Origin: Actinokineospora inagensis DSM 44258
GTDB taxonomy: Bacteria > Actinomycetota > Actinomycetes > Mycobacteriales > Pseudonocardiaceae
Assembly (NCBI RefSeq): GCF_000482865.1
Contig: NZ_AXWW01000027.1
Span: 48,131 to 112,130 of the forward strand
Direction of reading: 5' to 3'
Length of the DNA stretch: 64,000 nucleotides
The notes beneath the pieces were generated by a model that ran no database searches, had not been told where the DNA came from, and saw nothing but the letters and a program-made list of their open reading frames with translations. Shown in pieces: positions 1-8,440 of this stretch (within the stretch, counting starts at the first letter, position 1; each line of letters opens with the position of its first letter). A program made the position numbers and the translations under genes.

Positions 1-708
1 GCGGGCCGTCCAGAGCAGACCGGCACCCGTGAGCACCGCCCCGGCGACGAGCAGCACCTGACCCGCGACGGTGGTGGCGAGTGTCGACAAAGGATGAGCC
101 CCCATCGATTCGCCGAGGGCCAGGCCGAGGACGGGGAGTCCGGCGAGGACGGCGGCGCTGGTTCTCGGACCGGTGAGCCTGGCCATCACGTCCCGGGTGA
201 AGTGGGCGCGGTGGGCCAGGTCGCGGGCGACGGCGGTGACGGTGGTGGTGAGCGGGATGCCGTGCCGGGTGGTGAGCCGCCAGGCGTGGTCGAGGTGGGT
301 GGCGCCGACGTCCGTGCCGAGTCGGGCCGCGGTGGCTATGGAGGTGAGCATCGCGGCGGCGTGCGGGCCCGCGTCGGCTGCGGTGTGTTCGGCGGCGACG
401 GTGGGATGAGCGCCGGTGGCGAGTTCGGCGGCGAAGGCGGTCAGGGCTTCTGCTTGGTCGTCGAGCGCGGCGAGGGCGCGGTGGAGTGCCGCCTGACTAC
501 GGCGACGGTGGATGGCGATGAGTCCGAGTAGGAGCGCCGCGACAGCACCCGCGGGCCCGAGGGCGTACCAGGACGTGCCGACGGCCAGGACTAGGAGAAT
601 TGGCGCCGGTTGAGGCAATCGCGCAGGCTTGCGTCTGCGCAGTAGTCGACGTCGGGCTCGGGTGGATGGCCACAGCATGAGGGCGACGGCCAGCAGGATC
701 AGGGGCAT
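1..708 (-). CDS. tadB: TadB-like type II secretion system F-domain membrane protein (partial)
   Basis: The frame is open from an ATG at 708 to the window edge, so about 236 N-terminal residues are visible and the C-terminus is missing. It starts with a hydrophobic segment (MPLILLAVALML), then a basic stretch and a second membrane pair, a cytoplasmic helical region rich in Ala/His, and further hydrophobic segments near the edge. This matches TadB/GspF inner-membrane platform proteins of Flp-pilus (tight adherence) systems. The start overlaps the end of the upstream CpaF-like ATPase gene by 10 bases, so the two are translationally coupled. Family assignment rests on topology plus context (Rv3658c-like position), not on a catalytic motif. 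Confidence 0.8.
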   Translation of the reverse strand, partial: MPLILLAVALMLWPSTRARRRLLRRRKPARLPQPAPILLVLAVGTSWYALGPAGAVAALLLGLIAIHRRRSQAALHRALAALDDQAEALTAFAAELATGAHPTVAAEHTAADAGPHAAAMLTSIATAARLGTDVGATHLDHAWRLTTRHGIPLTTTVTAVARDLAHRAHFTRDVMARLTGPRTSAAVLAGLPVLGLALGESMGAHPLSTLATTVAGQVLLVAGAVLTGAGLLWTAR

Positions 709-1832
709 GGGACACCTCGGGACTTGAGCAGGGCGAGCAGGGTCGGGCGGTGTTCGGTCCATTCGCCGTGCCGCCAGATCGGCTGGACGGCGACGGTGTG
801 TGGAGTGCGGGCGAGCAGGGCGATCTCGCTGACGGTCCGGGTCGGGGCCCGGCGCATGTGCAGCACGACCTGGATCGCGGCGGCGAGTTGGCTGTGCAAC
901 GCGGCCCGGTCCAAGCCACCGAGCGCGGCGAGCGCCTCGAGCCGGGCGGGCAACTCCTGCGGCGAGTTGGCGTGCACGGTTCCCGCGCCGCCGTCGTGCC
1001 CGGTGTTCAAGGACGCCAGGAGCTCGACGACCTCGGCACCGCGCACCTCGCCGACGACCAGCCGGTCGGGACGCATGCGCAGACCTTGGCGGACGAGATC
1101 CCGCAGGGTGACCTCCCCCGCACCCTCGATGTTCGGCGGCCGGGCGACCAGCCGGACGAACTGGGGATGCCCCGGCTGCAGCTCGCCCGCGTCCTCAACG
1201 CAGACGATGCGTTCGTTGGCGGGGACGGCACCGAGCAGCGCCGCGAGCAACGTCGACTTGCCGGAGCCGGTGGCACCGGTGACCAGGAAAGCCAGCCGAG
1301 CCGTGATGACCGCGTTGAGCAACTGGTGGATCTCGTCGTCGAAGGTGCCGAGGTCGCGCAGGTCGGCGAGCCGGTGCGTGGCCGGGCGCAGTACGCGCAA
1401 AGACAGGCAGGTGTGTTCGACCAGTGGTGGGAGCACCGCGTGCAGCCGCACCTGGCCGGGCAGCCAACCGTCCACATAGGGCTGCGCGTCGTCGAGCCGC
1501 CTACCGGCGGACATCGCAAGCCGTTGGGCCAACCGCCGGACAGCGTCCTCCCCGCTGAACCTGACCGCGGTACGTCTGAGCCCCTCGGCCCCGTCGACCC
1601 AGACCTGGTCCGGCGCCGTGACGAGGACGTCGGTGGTGGTCGGGTCGCGCACCAGCGGGTCGAGCGGGCCCGCTCCGACAAGCTCCTGCCGCACAACGGT
1701 CAACGTCGACAGGACGTCGGCGTCGCCAACCACCCCCGCCTCCGCCCGAACCGCTTCCGCGACAACGGTGGGCGACACGTCGGTACCCCCTTGCGCCAAA
1801 CGGCGGCGGACACGATCAACGAGGTCGGACAT
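699..1832 (-). CDS. cpaF: TadA/CpaF-family secretion ATPase
   Basis: A 377-residue hexameric motor ATPase of the type II/IV secretion superfamily, expected to power Flp-pilus-like assembly at the membrane. Walker A is GATGSGKSTLLAALLG at about residue 190; the Walker B/His-box region reads VGEVRGAEVVELLASLNTGH followed by GTVHANSP. The start at 1832 (MSDLVDRVRRRL) is preceded by AAGGAGAT at good distance; an in-frame ATG seven codons upstream lies inside that ribosome-binding site and is rejected. It sits between ssd and tadB in one minus-strand operon, the same order as Rv3660c-Rv3659c-Rv3658c of M. tuberculosis. Confidence 0.92.
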   Translation of the reverse strand: MSDLVDRVRRRLAQGGTDVSPTVVAEAVRAEAGVVGDADVLSTLTVVRQELVGAGPLDPLVRDPTTTDVLVTAPDQVWVDGAEGLRRTAVRFSGEDAVRRLAQRLAMSAGRRLDDAQPYVDGWLPGQVRLHAVLPPLVEHTCLSLRVLRPATHRLADLRDLGTFDDEIHQLLNAVITARLAFLVTGATGSGKSTLLAALLGAVPANERIVCVEDAGELQPGHPQFVRLVARPPNIEGAGEVTLRDLVRQGLRMRPDRLVVGEVRGAEVVELLASLNTGHDGGAGTVHANSPQELPARLEALAALGGLDRAALHSQLAAAIQVVLHMRRAPTRTVSEIALLARTPHTVAVQPIWRHGEWTEHRPTLLALLKSRGVPCP

Positions 1833-1882
1833 GACGATCTCCTTCCAGAGCACAAGAAGTCAGGGACGGTGGGCAGGCGGAC

Positions 1883-2929
1883 CTAGGTCTTCTCCAATGC
1901 GTGCAGGACTGTCTTGGCGGCGCGGGCGAGGGAGCGGCGAGGGCGGAACGTGCCCTCGTCGATTCGGGTGGGGAGGCGGGGGTCGTGGCGGTAGGTGGTG
2001 AGGAGGGAGAGGGACAGGGCCGCGGCGATGTCAGTGGGGCGGAGGTGGGTGGGGTCACGGACGACGAGGGCGGGGGTGATGCCCTGGGCGGTAAGGGAAG
2101 CGATGAGGTTGCGGGCGGCGGCGGTGGCTCGGAGGTCGGCGGGGACGATGACGACGGTGAGGTCGGCGTGGGCGAGGACGGCGGTGGCGGTCGGGTCGGG
2201 GGTGCGGGGGAGGTCGCAGATGACGGTCTCACCCGCGCGGCGGCCGGAGTCCACTACGGACAGGGCGGCGGTGGGGCTCGGGGTCGGGGCGTCGGGGGTG
2301 GCGGAGAGGAGGGTGAGGCGGGCGGTTCCCTTGGACCGGCCGGGGAGTGACGCGTGCAGGCTGGTGATCGGCACCCGGCCCGCGCGCAGGTGCAGGTCGG
2401 GCCAGCGCAGGCCCGGGTCGGTCTCGGCGCCGAGGAGGAGGTCGAGGCCGCCGCCGGTGGGGTCGCAGTCGACCAGGAGGGCGTTGGCGCGGGAATCCAA
2501 GGCGGACAGGGCGACGGCGGCGGCGAAGACGGAGGCGCCCGCACCACCGCGACCGCCGATGACGGCGAGGACCCGGCCGACCGCGCGGGCGGGTGCCTCG
2601 GTGGCGTCGGCGAAAGCGCCCGCCAGCCAGGTTTCGTCCGCGGGCAGGGAAACGACGCGCTCGGCACCGATGGCGACCGCCAGTTGCCAGAGGCAGGCAG
2701 GTGGGGTGCCCGCGGCGACGAGCAGGACACCGGGGCGCCGGGGCAGGGCCGCCCCGGCACAGGAATCCGCTGCCACCCGGTCGAGCAGGACCAGGGGCGC
2801 GCGGTGCCAGGCGGCGCGCAGGGTGGACTGGTCGGTGCCTTCGTCGAGCTCGGTGCCCGCGGCCGCGGCGAGGCGGCGGGTCTGGTCGAGCAGGGCGTCG
2901 TCGTGCAGCAGGGCGGTGGGGCGGGTCAT
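1883..2929 (-). CDS. ssd: Septum site-determining protein Ssd / CpaE-like MinD-family ATPase
   Basis: A 348-residue MinD/ParA-superfamily protein. The N-terminal ~100 residues form a response-regulator-like domain (LVLLDRVAADSC, GVLLVAAGTPP). The ATPase half begins with a deviant Walker A, GGRGGAGASVFAAAVA, where the usual Lys residues are replaced; this deviation is characteristic of Ssd/CpaE proteins. A switch-like LLVDCDPTGGGLDLLLG follows. The ATG at 2929 has GAGGAGA seven bases upstream. In mycobacteria Ssd affects septation and dormancy responses; here it heads the tad-like operon, so it may instead localise the Flp export machinery. Function is inferred from family and neighbours. Confidence 0.85.
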   Translation of the reverse strand: MTRPTALLHDDALLDQTRRLAAAAGTELDEGTDQSTLRAAWHRAPLVLLDRVAADSCAGAALPRRPGVLLVAAGTPPACLWQLAVAIGAERVVSLPADETWLAGAFADATEAPARAVGRVLAVIGGRGGAGASVFAAAVALSALDSRANALLVDCDPTGGGLDLLLGAETDPGLRWPDLHLRAGRVPITSLHASLPGRSKGTARLTLLSATPDAPTPSPTAALSVVDSGRRAGETVICDLPRTPDPTATAVLAHADLTVVIVPADLRATAAARNLIASLTAQGITPALVVRDPTHLRPTDIAAALSLSLLTTYRHDPRLPTRIDEGTFRPRRSLARAAKTVLHALEKT

Positions 2930-3030
2930 CGGGATCGTCTCCTCGCGGGTTTCGGGCGCTGCGAGAAGGATCTGGGAAGAACGGGAAGATCGGAATGCGC
3001 GCTGGTCAGGCTGTGCACGGACCGCGCGAA

Positions 3031-3039
3031 TGTGGATAA
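3031..3039 (-). other. Perfect DnaA-box nonamer upstream of ssd
   Basis: The 460-bp gap between ssd and the HAD phosphatase gene contains TTATCCACA on the minus strand, identical to the consensus DnaA box. A single box is not an origin. It may titrate DnaA or influence ssd transcription, or be chance. Similar boxes occur in the dispersed repeats at 30933, 31320 and 50761. Confidence 0.4.
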
Positions 3040-3389
3040 CTCGCGGGTAGTCGGCGGGTCGACTGCCCGAACTGTCGGTGCCCTGGGGCAAGCTGGCCGG
3101 GGGACGGCCCGACCCCGGATATGGGACGACCCCCGCCAGGGGGGAGGGGCGGGGGTCGTCAACGGGTTCAGCCCCGGGGGGTCGGACTGAACCGGCCCGG
3201 CTCGCGGCCGGGGTAGGCATACTGTATCCCCTCGGCGGCCCCGCTTGGCCACATACGGCAGAAGACACCCTGCCGAGTTCGGACTTCCCGGTTCCGTGAC
3301 GGTCCGCACCGGCCGGGCCGTGCGCTTTCCACGTCATCGGGCGACATCCGGGCAACGGCCAACGCCGGGTGGGCTCCTATGCTGGCCCG

Positions 3390-4202
3390 GTGACCGAACC
3401 GCTGCCCGCGTCCGGCCGGGTGGCCGCGTTCTTCGACCTGGACAAGACCGTGATCGCCAAGTCGAGCGCGTTGGCCTTCAGCAGGCCGTTCTTCCAGGGC
3501 GGCCTGATCAACCGGCGGGGCGTGCTCAAGAGCGCCTACGCGCAGTTCGTGTTCGCGTCCTCGGGTGCCGACGCCGATCAGGTCGAGCGGATGCGCGCGC
3601 ACCTGACGGCGCTGTGCGCGGGCTGGGACGTGGAGCAGGTGCGGTCCATCGTGGAGGAGACGCTGCACGACATCGTGGACCCGCTGGTGTACGCGGAGGC
3701 GGCGGAACTGGTGGCGCGGCACAAGGCGGACGGGCACGACGTGGTGGTCGTGTCGGCCTCCGGCGAGGAGATCGTGGCGCCGATCGCGGCGATGATCGGG
3801 GCGACGCACAGCGTGGGCACCCGGATGGTCGCGGTGGCCGGGCGGTACACCGGGGAGATCGACTTCTACTGCTACGGCCCGAACAAGGCGACCGCGATCC
3901 GGGAGCTGGCCGAGCGCAACGGGTACGACCTCGACGTCAGCCACGCCTACTCGGACTCCAGCACGGACCTGCCGATGCTGGAGGCGGTGGGCAAGCCGTC
4001 GGTGGTGAACCCGGACCGCGGGCTGCGGAAGGTGGCGGCGGAGCGGGAGTGGCCGGTGTTGGCGTTCACCAAGCCGGTTTCGCTGCGCTCGCGGTTCCAC
4101 GTCCCGTCGGGGACGGCGGTGGCGGTGACGGCCATCGGCCTCGGCGCGGTCGCGACGGCGGGGGCGGCCTGGTACGGGCTGCACCGCAAGCGCCGGAAGT
4201 AG
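3390..4202 (+). CDS. HAD-IB family hydrolase (SerB-like phosphatase) with C-terminal membrane anchor
   Basis: A 270-residue HAD-superfamily phosphatase. Motif I is FFDLDKTVIAKSS (nucleophile and acid/base Asp), motif II is VVVVSASGEEI, and the C-terminal acidic motif is AYSDSSTDLPML. This is the HAD-IB subgroup that includes phosphoserine phosphatase-like enzymes (Rv3661-type). The last ~35 residues form one hydrophobic helix with a basic tail (HRKRRK), suggesting membrane attachment. GTG 3390 is chosen because a TATGCT box ends seven bases earlier, which fits a leaderless transcript; GTG 3369 is the alternative. The gene is divergent from ssd. The true substrate is unknown. Confidence 0.85.
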   Translation: MTEPLPASGRVAAFFDLDKTVIAKSSALAFSRPFFQGGLINRRGVLKSAYAQFVFASSGADADQVERMRAHLTALCAGWDVEQVRSIVEETLHDIVDPLVYAEAAELVARHKADGHDVVVVSASGEEIVAPIAAMIGATHSVGTRMVAVAGRYTGEIDFYCYGPNKATAIRELAERNGYDLDVSHAYSDSSTDLPMLEAVGKPSVVNPDRGLRKVAAEREWPVLAFTKPVSLRSRFHVPSGTAVAVTAIGLGAVATAGAAWYGLHRKRRK

Positions 4203-4550
4203 CCGGGCGCAAGGGATCTTCGCGGGGCGGGCGGACCAGCGTACGCACACGGGCTGTCGCGGTCGACTCTTCCGGGGACCTTGACCGGTGCACCCTAAAG
4301 TGCCCTTGAAGTGACCTTCCTCACTGGGTAGAAAGGTGATGCGGACCCCGAGTCGGCCAGGGACGAGGCGAAGAGAAGCCCCGAGCCACCCCGAGCGGGC
4401 TCCGTGCGCGGACACCGGAGCACCCACGCGCAGCACGCCGCGGGAGGCATGTCGTCAAGGGACTGCGTACCGGGACGCCGGACGCCGAGGCCAGGTAGGT
4501 ACGACTCGAGTTGCACGCTTGGTAGCCCGAGTGATTCGCGCAGACGGTTT
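4203..4550. other. Non-coding stretch ending in a strong terminator; possible structured RNA
   Basis: No reading frame here has convincing codon usage. The sequence is more mixed in composition than the neighbouring genes and ends in a very strong hairpin terminator at 4553-4579. It could be the 3' tail of the HAD gene mRNA, a small RNA gene, or an attenuated leader. A weak promoter-like pair (TTGAAG, 17 bases, TAGAAA) lies around 4303-4331. I compared it by eye with ydaO/c-di-AMP, cobalamin, M-box, SAM-IV, RNase P, SRP RNA and tmRNA consensus elements and found no match. Confidence 0.4.
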
Positions 4551-4552
4551 TG

Positions 4553-4579
4553 GGCGGTCCCGCTCTCAGCGGGACCGCC
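4553..4579 (+). terminator. Intrinsic terminator, 12-bp perfect stem
   Basis: GGCGGTCCCGCT pairs perfectly with AGCGGGACCGCC across a three-base loop and is followed by TAATCGTTTT. It separates the HAD phosphatase gene from the nagZ promoter 64 bases downstream. Confidence 0.85.
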
Positions 4580-4580
4580 T

Positions 4581-4610
4581 AATCGTTTTCCGGCCAATCG
4601 TTTTCCGGCC
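4581..4610 (+). repeat. 15-bp tandem duplication after the terminator
   Basis: AATCGTTTTCCGGCC occurs twice head to tail. The duplication doubles the T-rich tail that follows the terminator hairpin. Confidence 0.8.
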
Positions 4611-4642
4611 GCCCCGCCGCCGTCCCACCCGACTTCCCCGCG

Positions 4643-4672
4643 TTGACCACCGCTCCCGGCACTGGGTAACTT
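4643..4672 (+). promoter_or_regulatory. Housekeeping-type promoter of the MurNAc-recycling cluster
   Basis: TTGACC at 4643-4648 and TAACTT at 4667-4672, separated by 18 bases. The predicted transcript starts about 4679, just upstream of the GGGAGA ribosome-binding site of the nagZ-like gene. Confidence 0.65.
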
Positions 4673-4720
4673 CACCGTGTAACCCCACTTGTGGTGAAGA
4701 ACTCACGACAGGGAGACGCC

Positions 4721-6586
4721 GTGCCCACCCGCTGGTCTCTCGTCGCGGCGGTGGCCGCGAGCGCCTGCGCCACCACCGTCCTCACCAGCGCCGTGCTCCC
4801 GGTCGCCGCACCCGGCGGTACAGACGGTGCTGATGGCGTCAGCGGCGCGCACACCGGGCCGCGTGGCCCGATCGGCCCCGAGGCGGTCATGAACCCCTGG
4901 ATCGACGCCCAGTTGCACCGTCTCACCCTGGCGCAGAAGGTGGGTCAACTGTTCGTGGCCACCGTGTGGGGGAAGGCGGCGGACGAGGGCGATCCCACCA
5001 ACCGGGCGCGCTACGGCGTGGACACCCCGGGCGAGGTCGTCCGGCGGTACCAGGTCGGCGGGGTCATCTACTTCAACAACAGCTCGACCGACAACATCGA
5101 TGGTCCGTCCCAGGTGGCCGCGTTCTCCAACGGTCTACAACGGGCGGCGCTCAGCGCGCCGCCCGGGTTGCCGTTGGTGATCTCCCTGGACCAGGAGGGC
5201 GGGAACGTCACCCGGGTGGGCGTGCCCGCGACCGAGTATCCCGGCGCGATGGCGGTCGGGGCGGGGCGCAGCCCGGCGGACGCGCGGACGCTGGCGGCGG
5301 TGACCGGCAACGAGCTGCGCGCGATGGGCGTGAACCAGGACTTCGCGCCGGTGGCCGACGTGAACTCGAACCCGGCGAACCCGGTGATCGGCGCACGGTC
5401 GTTCGGTGCCGAACCGGATCTCGTGTCGGCGATGGTGACCGCGCAGGTGCGCGGCTACCAGGCGAGCGGCAAGCCGAGCGAGACGGTGTCCGCGGCGGCG
5501 AAGCACTTCCCGGGCCACGGTGACGCGGCGACCGACAGCCACACGGGGCTACCGGTCATCACCAGGACTGCCGAGCAGTGGCGCGCGATAGACCTACCGC
5601 CGTTCAAGGCGGCCGTGGCGGCCGGTGTCGACTCCATCATGACCGCGCACATCCAGTTCCCGAGCCTGGACCCGACGGGCGTACCGGCGACCGTGTCCCG
5701 GCCGATCATCACCGGGTTGCTGCGCCAAGAGTTGGGGTTCCAAGGAGTTGTCGTCACCGACTCGCTGGCGATGCAGGGGGTGCGGGAGATGTTCGGTGAC
5801 GCCGAGATCCCGGTCTTGGCCTTGGCGGCCGGTGTCGACCAGTTGCTGATGCCGCCGGACCTCGCGCTGGCGGAGAACTCGGTGCTCGCGGCCGTCCGGT
5901 CTGGACGGCTCACCGAGCAGCGGATCGACGAGAGCGTGCGGCGGGTCTTGGCGTTGAAGTGGAAGCGCGGGATCGTGTCGAGCCCGCTGGTGGACGAACG
6001 GTCGGTCGACCGGCGGGTCGGCGCCAAGGAGCACCGGGCCGCCGTCCAGCGGGTCAGCGACCGGACGGTGACCGTGCTCGACAACGACGGCACGCTTCCC
6101 CTGCGGTCGACGCCGGGGCACGTCCTCGTGGTCGGTGTGGGTGATCCGGCCACGCCCGACAACTCCCCCAACGCGTTGGCGGCGATGATCGGCGCCCGCG
6201 GCGCGACCGCGACGTCGCTGCCCACCGGGACGAAGCCGACGGACGCCGTTGTCGCCCAGGCTGTCGCGGCGGCCAAAGCCAACGACCTCGTGGTGGTTTT
6301 GACCAACAACCTCGCCAACTACCCCACCCAACGCACGTTGCTGAGCAGCTTGTTGGGCACCGGGGTCCCGGTTGTCGCTGTGGCCACCCAGGTGCCATAC
6401 GACGCCGGTTACGTCAACGCCCCCACGTGGCTGGCGACCTACTCGTGGCGCAACGTGTCGTTGGAGTCTCTTACCCGCGTGTTGTTCGGCGAGGCGATTC
6501 CGCGTGGGAAACTGCCGGTCGACGTGCCTGCGGATAGTCCATCCGGGACGATTCGCTATCCGTTCGGCCATGGCCTGAGCTGGTAG
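4721..6586 (+). CDS. nagZ: Secreted glycoside hydrolase family 3 beta-N-acetylglucosaminidase (NagZ-like)
   Basis: A 621-residue exported enzyme that should remove terminal GlcNAc from peptidoglycan fragments. GTG 4721 has GGGAGA five bases upstream; the upstream GTG at 4691 has no ribosome-binding site. An export signal (SLVAAVAASACATTVLTSAV) is followed by the GH3 barrel with SLDQEGGNVTR, the NagZ His/Asp dyad motif KHFPGHG plus DSHTGLP, and the nucleophile context VVVTDSLAMQGV. The C-terminal ~180 residues form the GH3 alpha/beta sandwich, as in the two-domain Bacillus subtilis NagZ (YbbD). It leads a cluster with AmiE-like, MurR-like and MurQ proteins, matching an outside-the-cell MurNAc-peptide salvage route. 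Confidence 0.9.
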   Translation: MPTRWSLVAAVAASACATTVLTSAVLPVAAPGGTDGADGVSGAHTGPRGPIGPEAVMNPWIDAQLHRLTLAQKVGQLFVATVWGKAADEGDPTNRARYGVDTPGEVVRRYQVGGVIYFNNSSTDNIDGPSQVAAFSNGLQRAALSAPPGLPLVISLDQEGGNVTRVGVPATEYPGAMAVGAGRSPADARTLAAVTGNELRAMGVNQDFAPVADVNSNPANPVIGARSFGAEPDLVSAMVTAQVRGYQASGKPSETVSAAAKHFPGHGDAATDSHTGLPVITRTAEQWRAIDLPPFKAAVAAGVDSIMTAHIQFPSLDPTGVPATVSRPIITGLLRQELGFQGVVVTDSLAMQGVREMFGDAEIPVLALAAGVDQLLMPPDLALAENSVLAAVRSGRLTEQRIDESVRRVLALKWKRGIVSSPLVDERSVDRRVGAKEHRAAVQRVSDRTVTVLDNDGTLPLRSTPGHVLVVGVGDPATPDNSPNALAAMIGARGATATSLPTGTKPTDAVVAQAVAAAKANDLVVVLTNNLANYPTQRTLLSSLLGTGVPVVAVATQVPYDAGYVNAPTWLATYSWRNVSLESLTRVLFGEAIPRGKLPVDVPADSPSGTIRYPFGHGLSW

Positions 6587-6590
6587 CGGT

Positions 6591-8288
6591 GTGGCGGCGG
6601 ACATGCGCGCACGACTGGGCACGCTCGGGTCCGTTGTCGCTGTCGTGGCGATCATGGCGTTAACACCGGCAGCGGCGGATAGACCACACGGGCGGTTCGA
6701 TCTGCCGATGACAGGCTTCGCGCCGCCGTCAACGGTCTTACACACAGGTAGCCCAGCCTCCGCTGGTCTTGATCCGACGCCGATAGCCCAGGTCGATGCC
6801 GCGATCGCCAAGAGCACGCTGTTCCCGGGCGCGGTAAGCCTGCTCGTGCACGACGGGGTCATCGTCGACCAGGTCGCCACCGGTAAGGCCGTGCGGTACG
6901 CGGACGCGACGACCGAGCTTCCCGCCGACGAGCAGGTACCGATGCGGCCGGACACGATCTTCGACATCGCCTCGCTGACCAAGCTGTTCACCTCGATCGC
7001 CGTGCTGCGCCTGGTCGACGACGGCAAGGTCGACGTCAACCGGCGGGTGTCGACCTACCTGCCGGAGTTCGGTGCCAACGGCAAGGAAGCCATCACCGTC
7101 GAGCAGTTGTTGACGCACACCTCGGGCCTGGAGCCGGATCTGCCGCTGTGGCAGGACTGGCCGGACAAGGCATCGCGGATCAAGGCGGTCATGGACGTCG
7201 CCCCGACGGCGCTACCGGGCACTGTCTACATCTACTCCGACCTGAACCTGATAACCCTGGGCGTGCTCGTGGAGCGAACCGGCGGCGAACCGCTGGACAC
7301 CGTCGTTGCACAAAGGATTGCCAAGCCACTAGGGCTTAAAGACACCGGTTACCACCCTCCGCCCAGCAAGCTCGACAGGATCGCCGCCACCGAATACCAG
7401 GTAGCGCCACCGCGCGGCATGGTCCGTGGACAGGTACATGACGAGAACGCGTGGGCGCTAGGGGGCGTCGCGGGCCACGCGGGCATCTTCTCCACAGCGG
7501 CCGATCTAGCCGTAGTGGGTCAGGCGATCCTCAACGGCGGCAGCTACAAAGGCAACCGCATCCTGCGCGAGGACACCGTGCGGGCCATGCTGACCGACCA
7601 CAACACCGCCTTCCCCGGCGACGCGCACGGCCTGGGCTTCGAACTCGACCAGCGCTGGTACATGGGTGGCCTGACCGGTCCCCGCACCGCCGGGCACACC
7701 GGCTTCACCGGCACCTCCCTGGTGCTCGACCCGGCATCCCGGTCGATCGCGGTGCTGCTGACCAATCGAATCCACCCGGTGCGCGCCAACGGCTCGATCA
7801 ACTCCGCCCGCACCGAGTTGGCGACCGCGCTCGCCCAGTCCCTCGCGGTCCGGCCGATCGCGGGCCCTACCGACTGGTACACCGACACGGGCGGCGCGAC
7901 GCTGAGCACCCCGGCGTTGGCGGCGACGGACGTCAGCTTCGCGGCCTTCGTCGACACGAACCCCGCGAGCGGGGTGGTCCTGGAGGCGAGCACCGACGGC
8001 GTTACTTGGCAACCACTCCGGATGACCGTCACCGGTCCGGGTGCGCCACCCGGTGAAGTCACCGCTTTGTCCGGTTCGGGACACCGCAGTTGGTGGACTG
8101 TCCACGCGATTGCGCCGACCGGGGAAGCTGTGACGCTTCGCTGGCGTTTTGTCACAGACGGTGGCACTCCCGGGCGAGGGGTGACGATTGATCGAATTCT
8201 TGTCACGGACAGTATCCGAATCCTGCTCAACGGTGAGAAACAACCCCACTTGATACGACCGGTCGAGTGGGAGGTCAAAACTCGTTGA
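6591..8288 (+). CDS. Serine beta-lactamase-fold hydrolase, AmiE-like N-acetylmuramyl-L-alanine amidase candidate
   Basis: A 565-residue secreted protein four bases after nagZ. It has a signal peptide and a class-C beta-lactamase/esterase fold: SxxK in FDIASLTKLFTS, YSD in YIYSDLNLITLG, and a third-motif region HTGFTGTSLVLDP. In Bacillus the nagZ neighbour YbbE/AmiE is a protein of this fold that cuts MurNAc from the peptide, so the same role is inferred. Unlike that family, residues ~420-565 add a beta-rich module (ASTDGVTWQPL, VTLRWRFVTDG, VTIDRILVTD) resembling immune-inhibitor/MAM-type sandwiches, perhaps for wall binding. Start uncertain: GTG 6591 or ATG 6603. A plain D-Ala-D-Ala esterase is the alternative. 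Confidence 0.8.
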   Translation: MAADMRARLGTLGSVVAVVAIMALTPAAADRPHGRFDLPMTGFAPPSTVLHTGSPASAGLDPTPIAQVDAAIAKSTLFPGAVSLLVHDGVIVDQVATGKAVRYADATTELPADEQVPMRPDTIFDIASLTKLFTSIAVLRLVDDGKVDVNRRVSTYLPEFGANGKEAITVEQLLTHTSGLEPDLPLWQDWPDKASRIKAVMDVAPTALPGTVYIYSDLNLITLGVLVERTGGEPLDTVVAQRIAKPLGLKDTGYHPPPSKLDRIAATEYQVAPPRGMVRGQVHDENAWALGGVAGHAGIFSTAADLAVVGQAILNGGSYKGNRILREDTVRAMLTDHNTAFPGDAHGLGFELDQRWYMGGLTGPRTAGHTGFTGTSLVLDPASRSIAVLLTNRIHPVRANGSINSARTELATALAQSLAVRPIAGPTDWYTDTGGATLSTPALAATDVSFAAFVDTNPASGVVLEASTDGVTWQPLRMTVTGPGAPPGEVTALSGSGHRSWWTVHAIAPTGEAVTLRWRFVTDGGTPGRGVTIDRILVTDSIRILLNGEKQPHLIRPVEWEVKTR

Positions 8289-8405
8289 CCTTCGGACGCT
8301 AACAATCCGCGTTCGGCCGGCGATGCGGTGGGCAAGCCCCCACCAGGGGTGACGACCGGTACGGACACATTTGGGTAGCGTTGTCACCAGATGTCACGCA
8401 CCGCC

Positions 8406-8434
8406 TTGTACTACCCCCTAACTGTTAGTAAGTT
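8406..8434 (+). promoter_or_regulatory. Promoter for a leaderless murR transcript
   Basis: TTGTAC at 8406-8411, a 17-base spacer and TAAGTT at 8429-8434. The GTG start of the regulator gene lies six bases after the -10 box, so transcription and translation should start at the same base. Confidence 0.65.
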
Positions 8435-8440
8435 TCCCAC

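Noticed and set aside
4203..4720. ydaO/c-di-AMP or other known riboswitch before the cell-wall hydrolase gene
   Set aside because: Expected by context in actinobacteria, but the conserved sequence blocks of these classes are not present.
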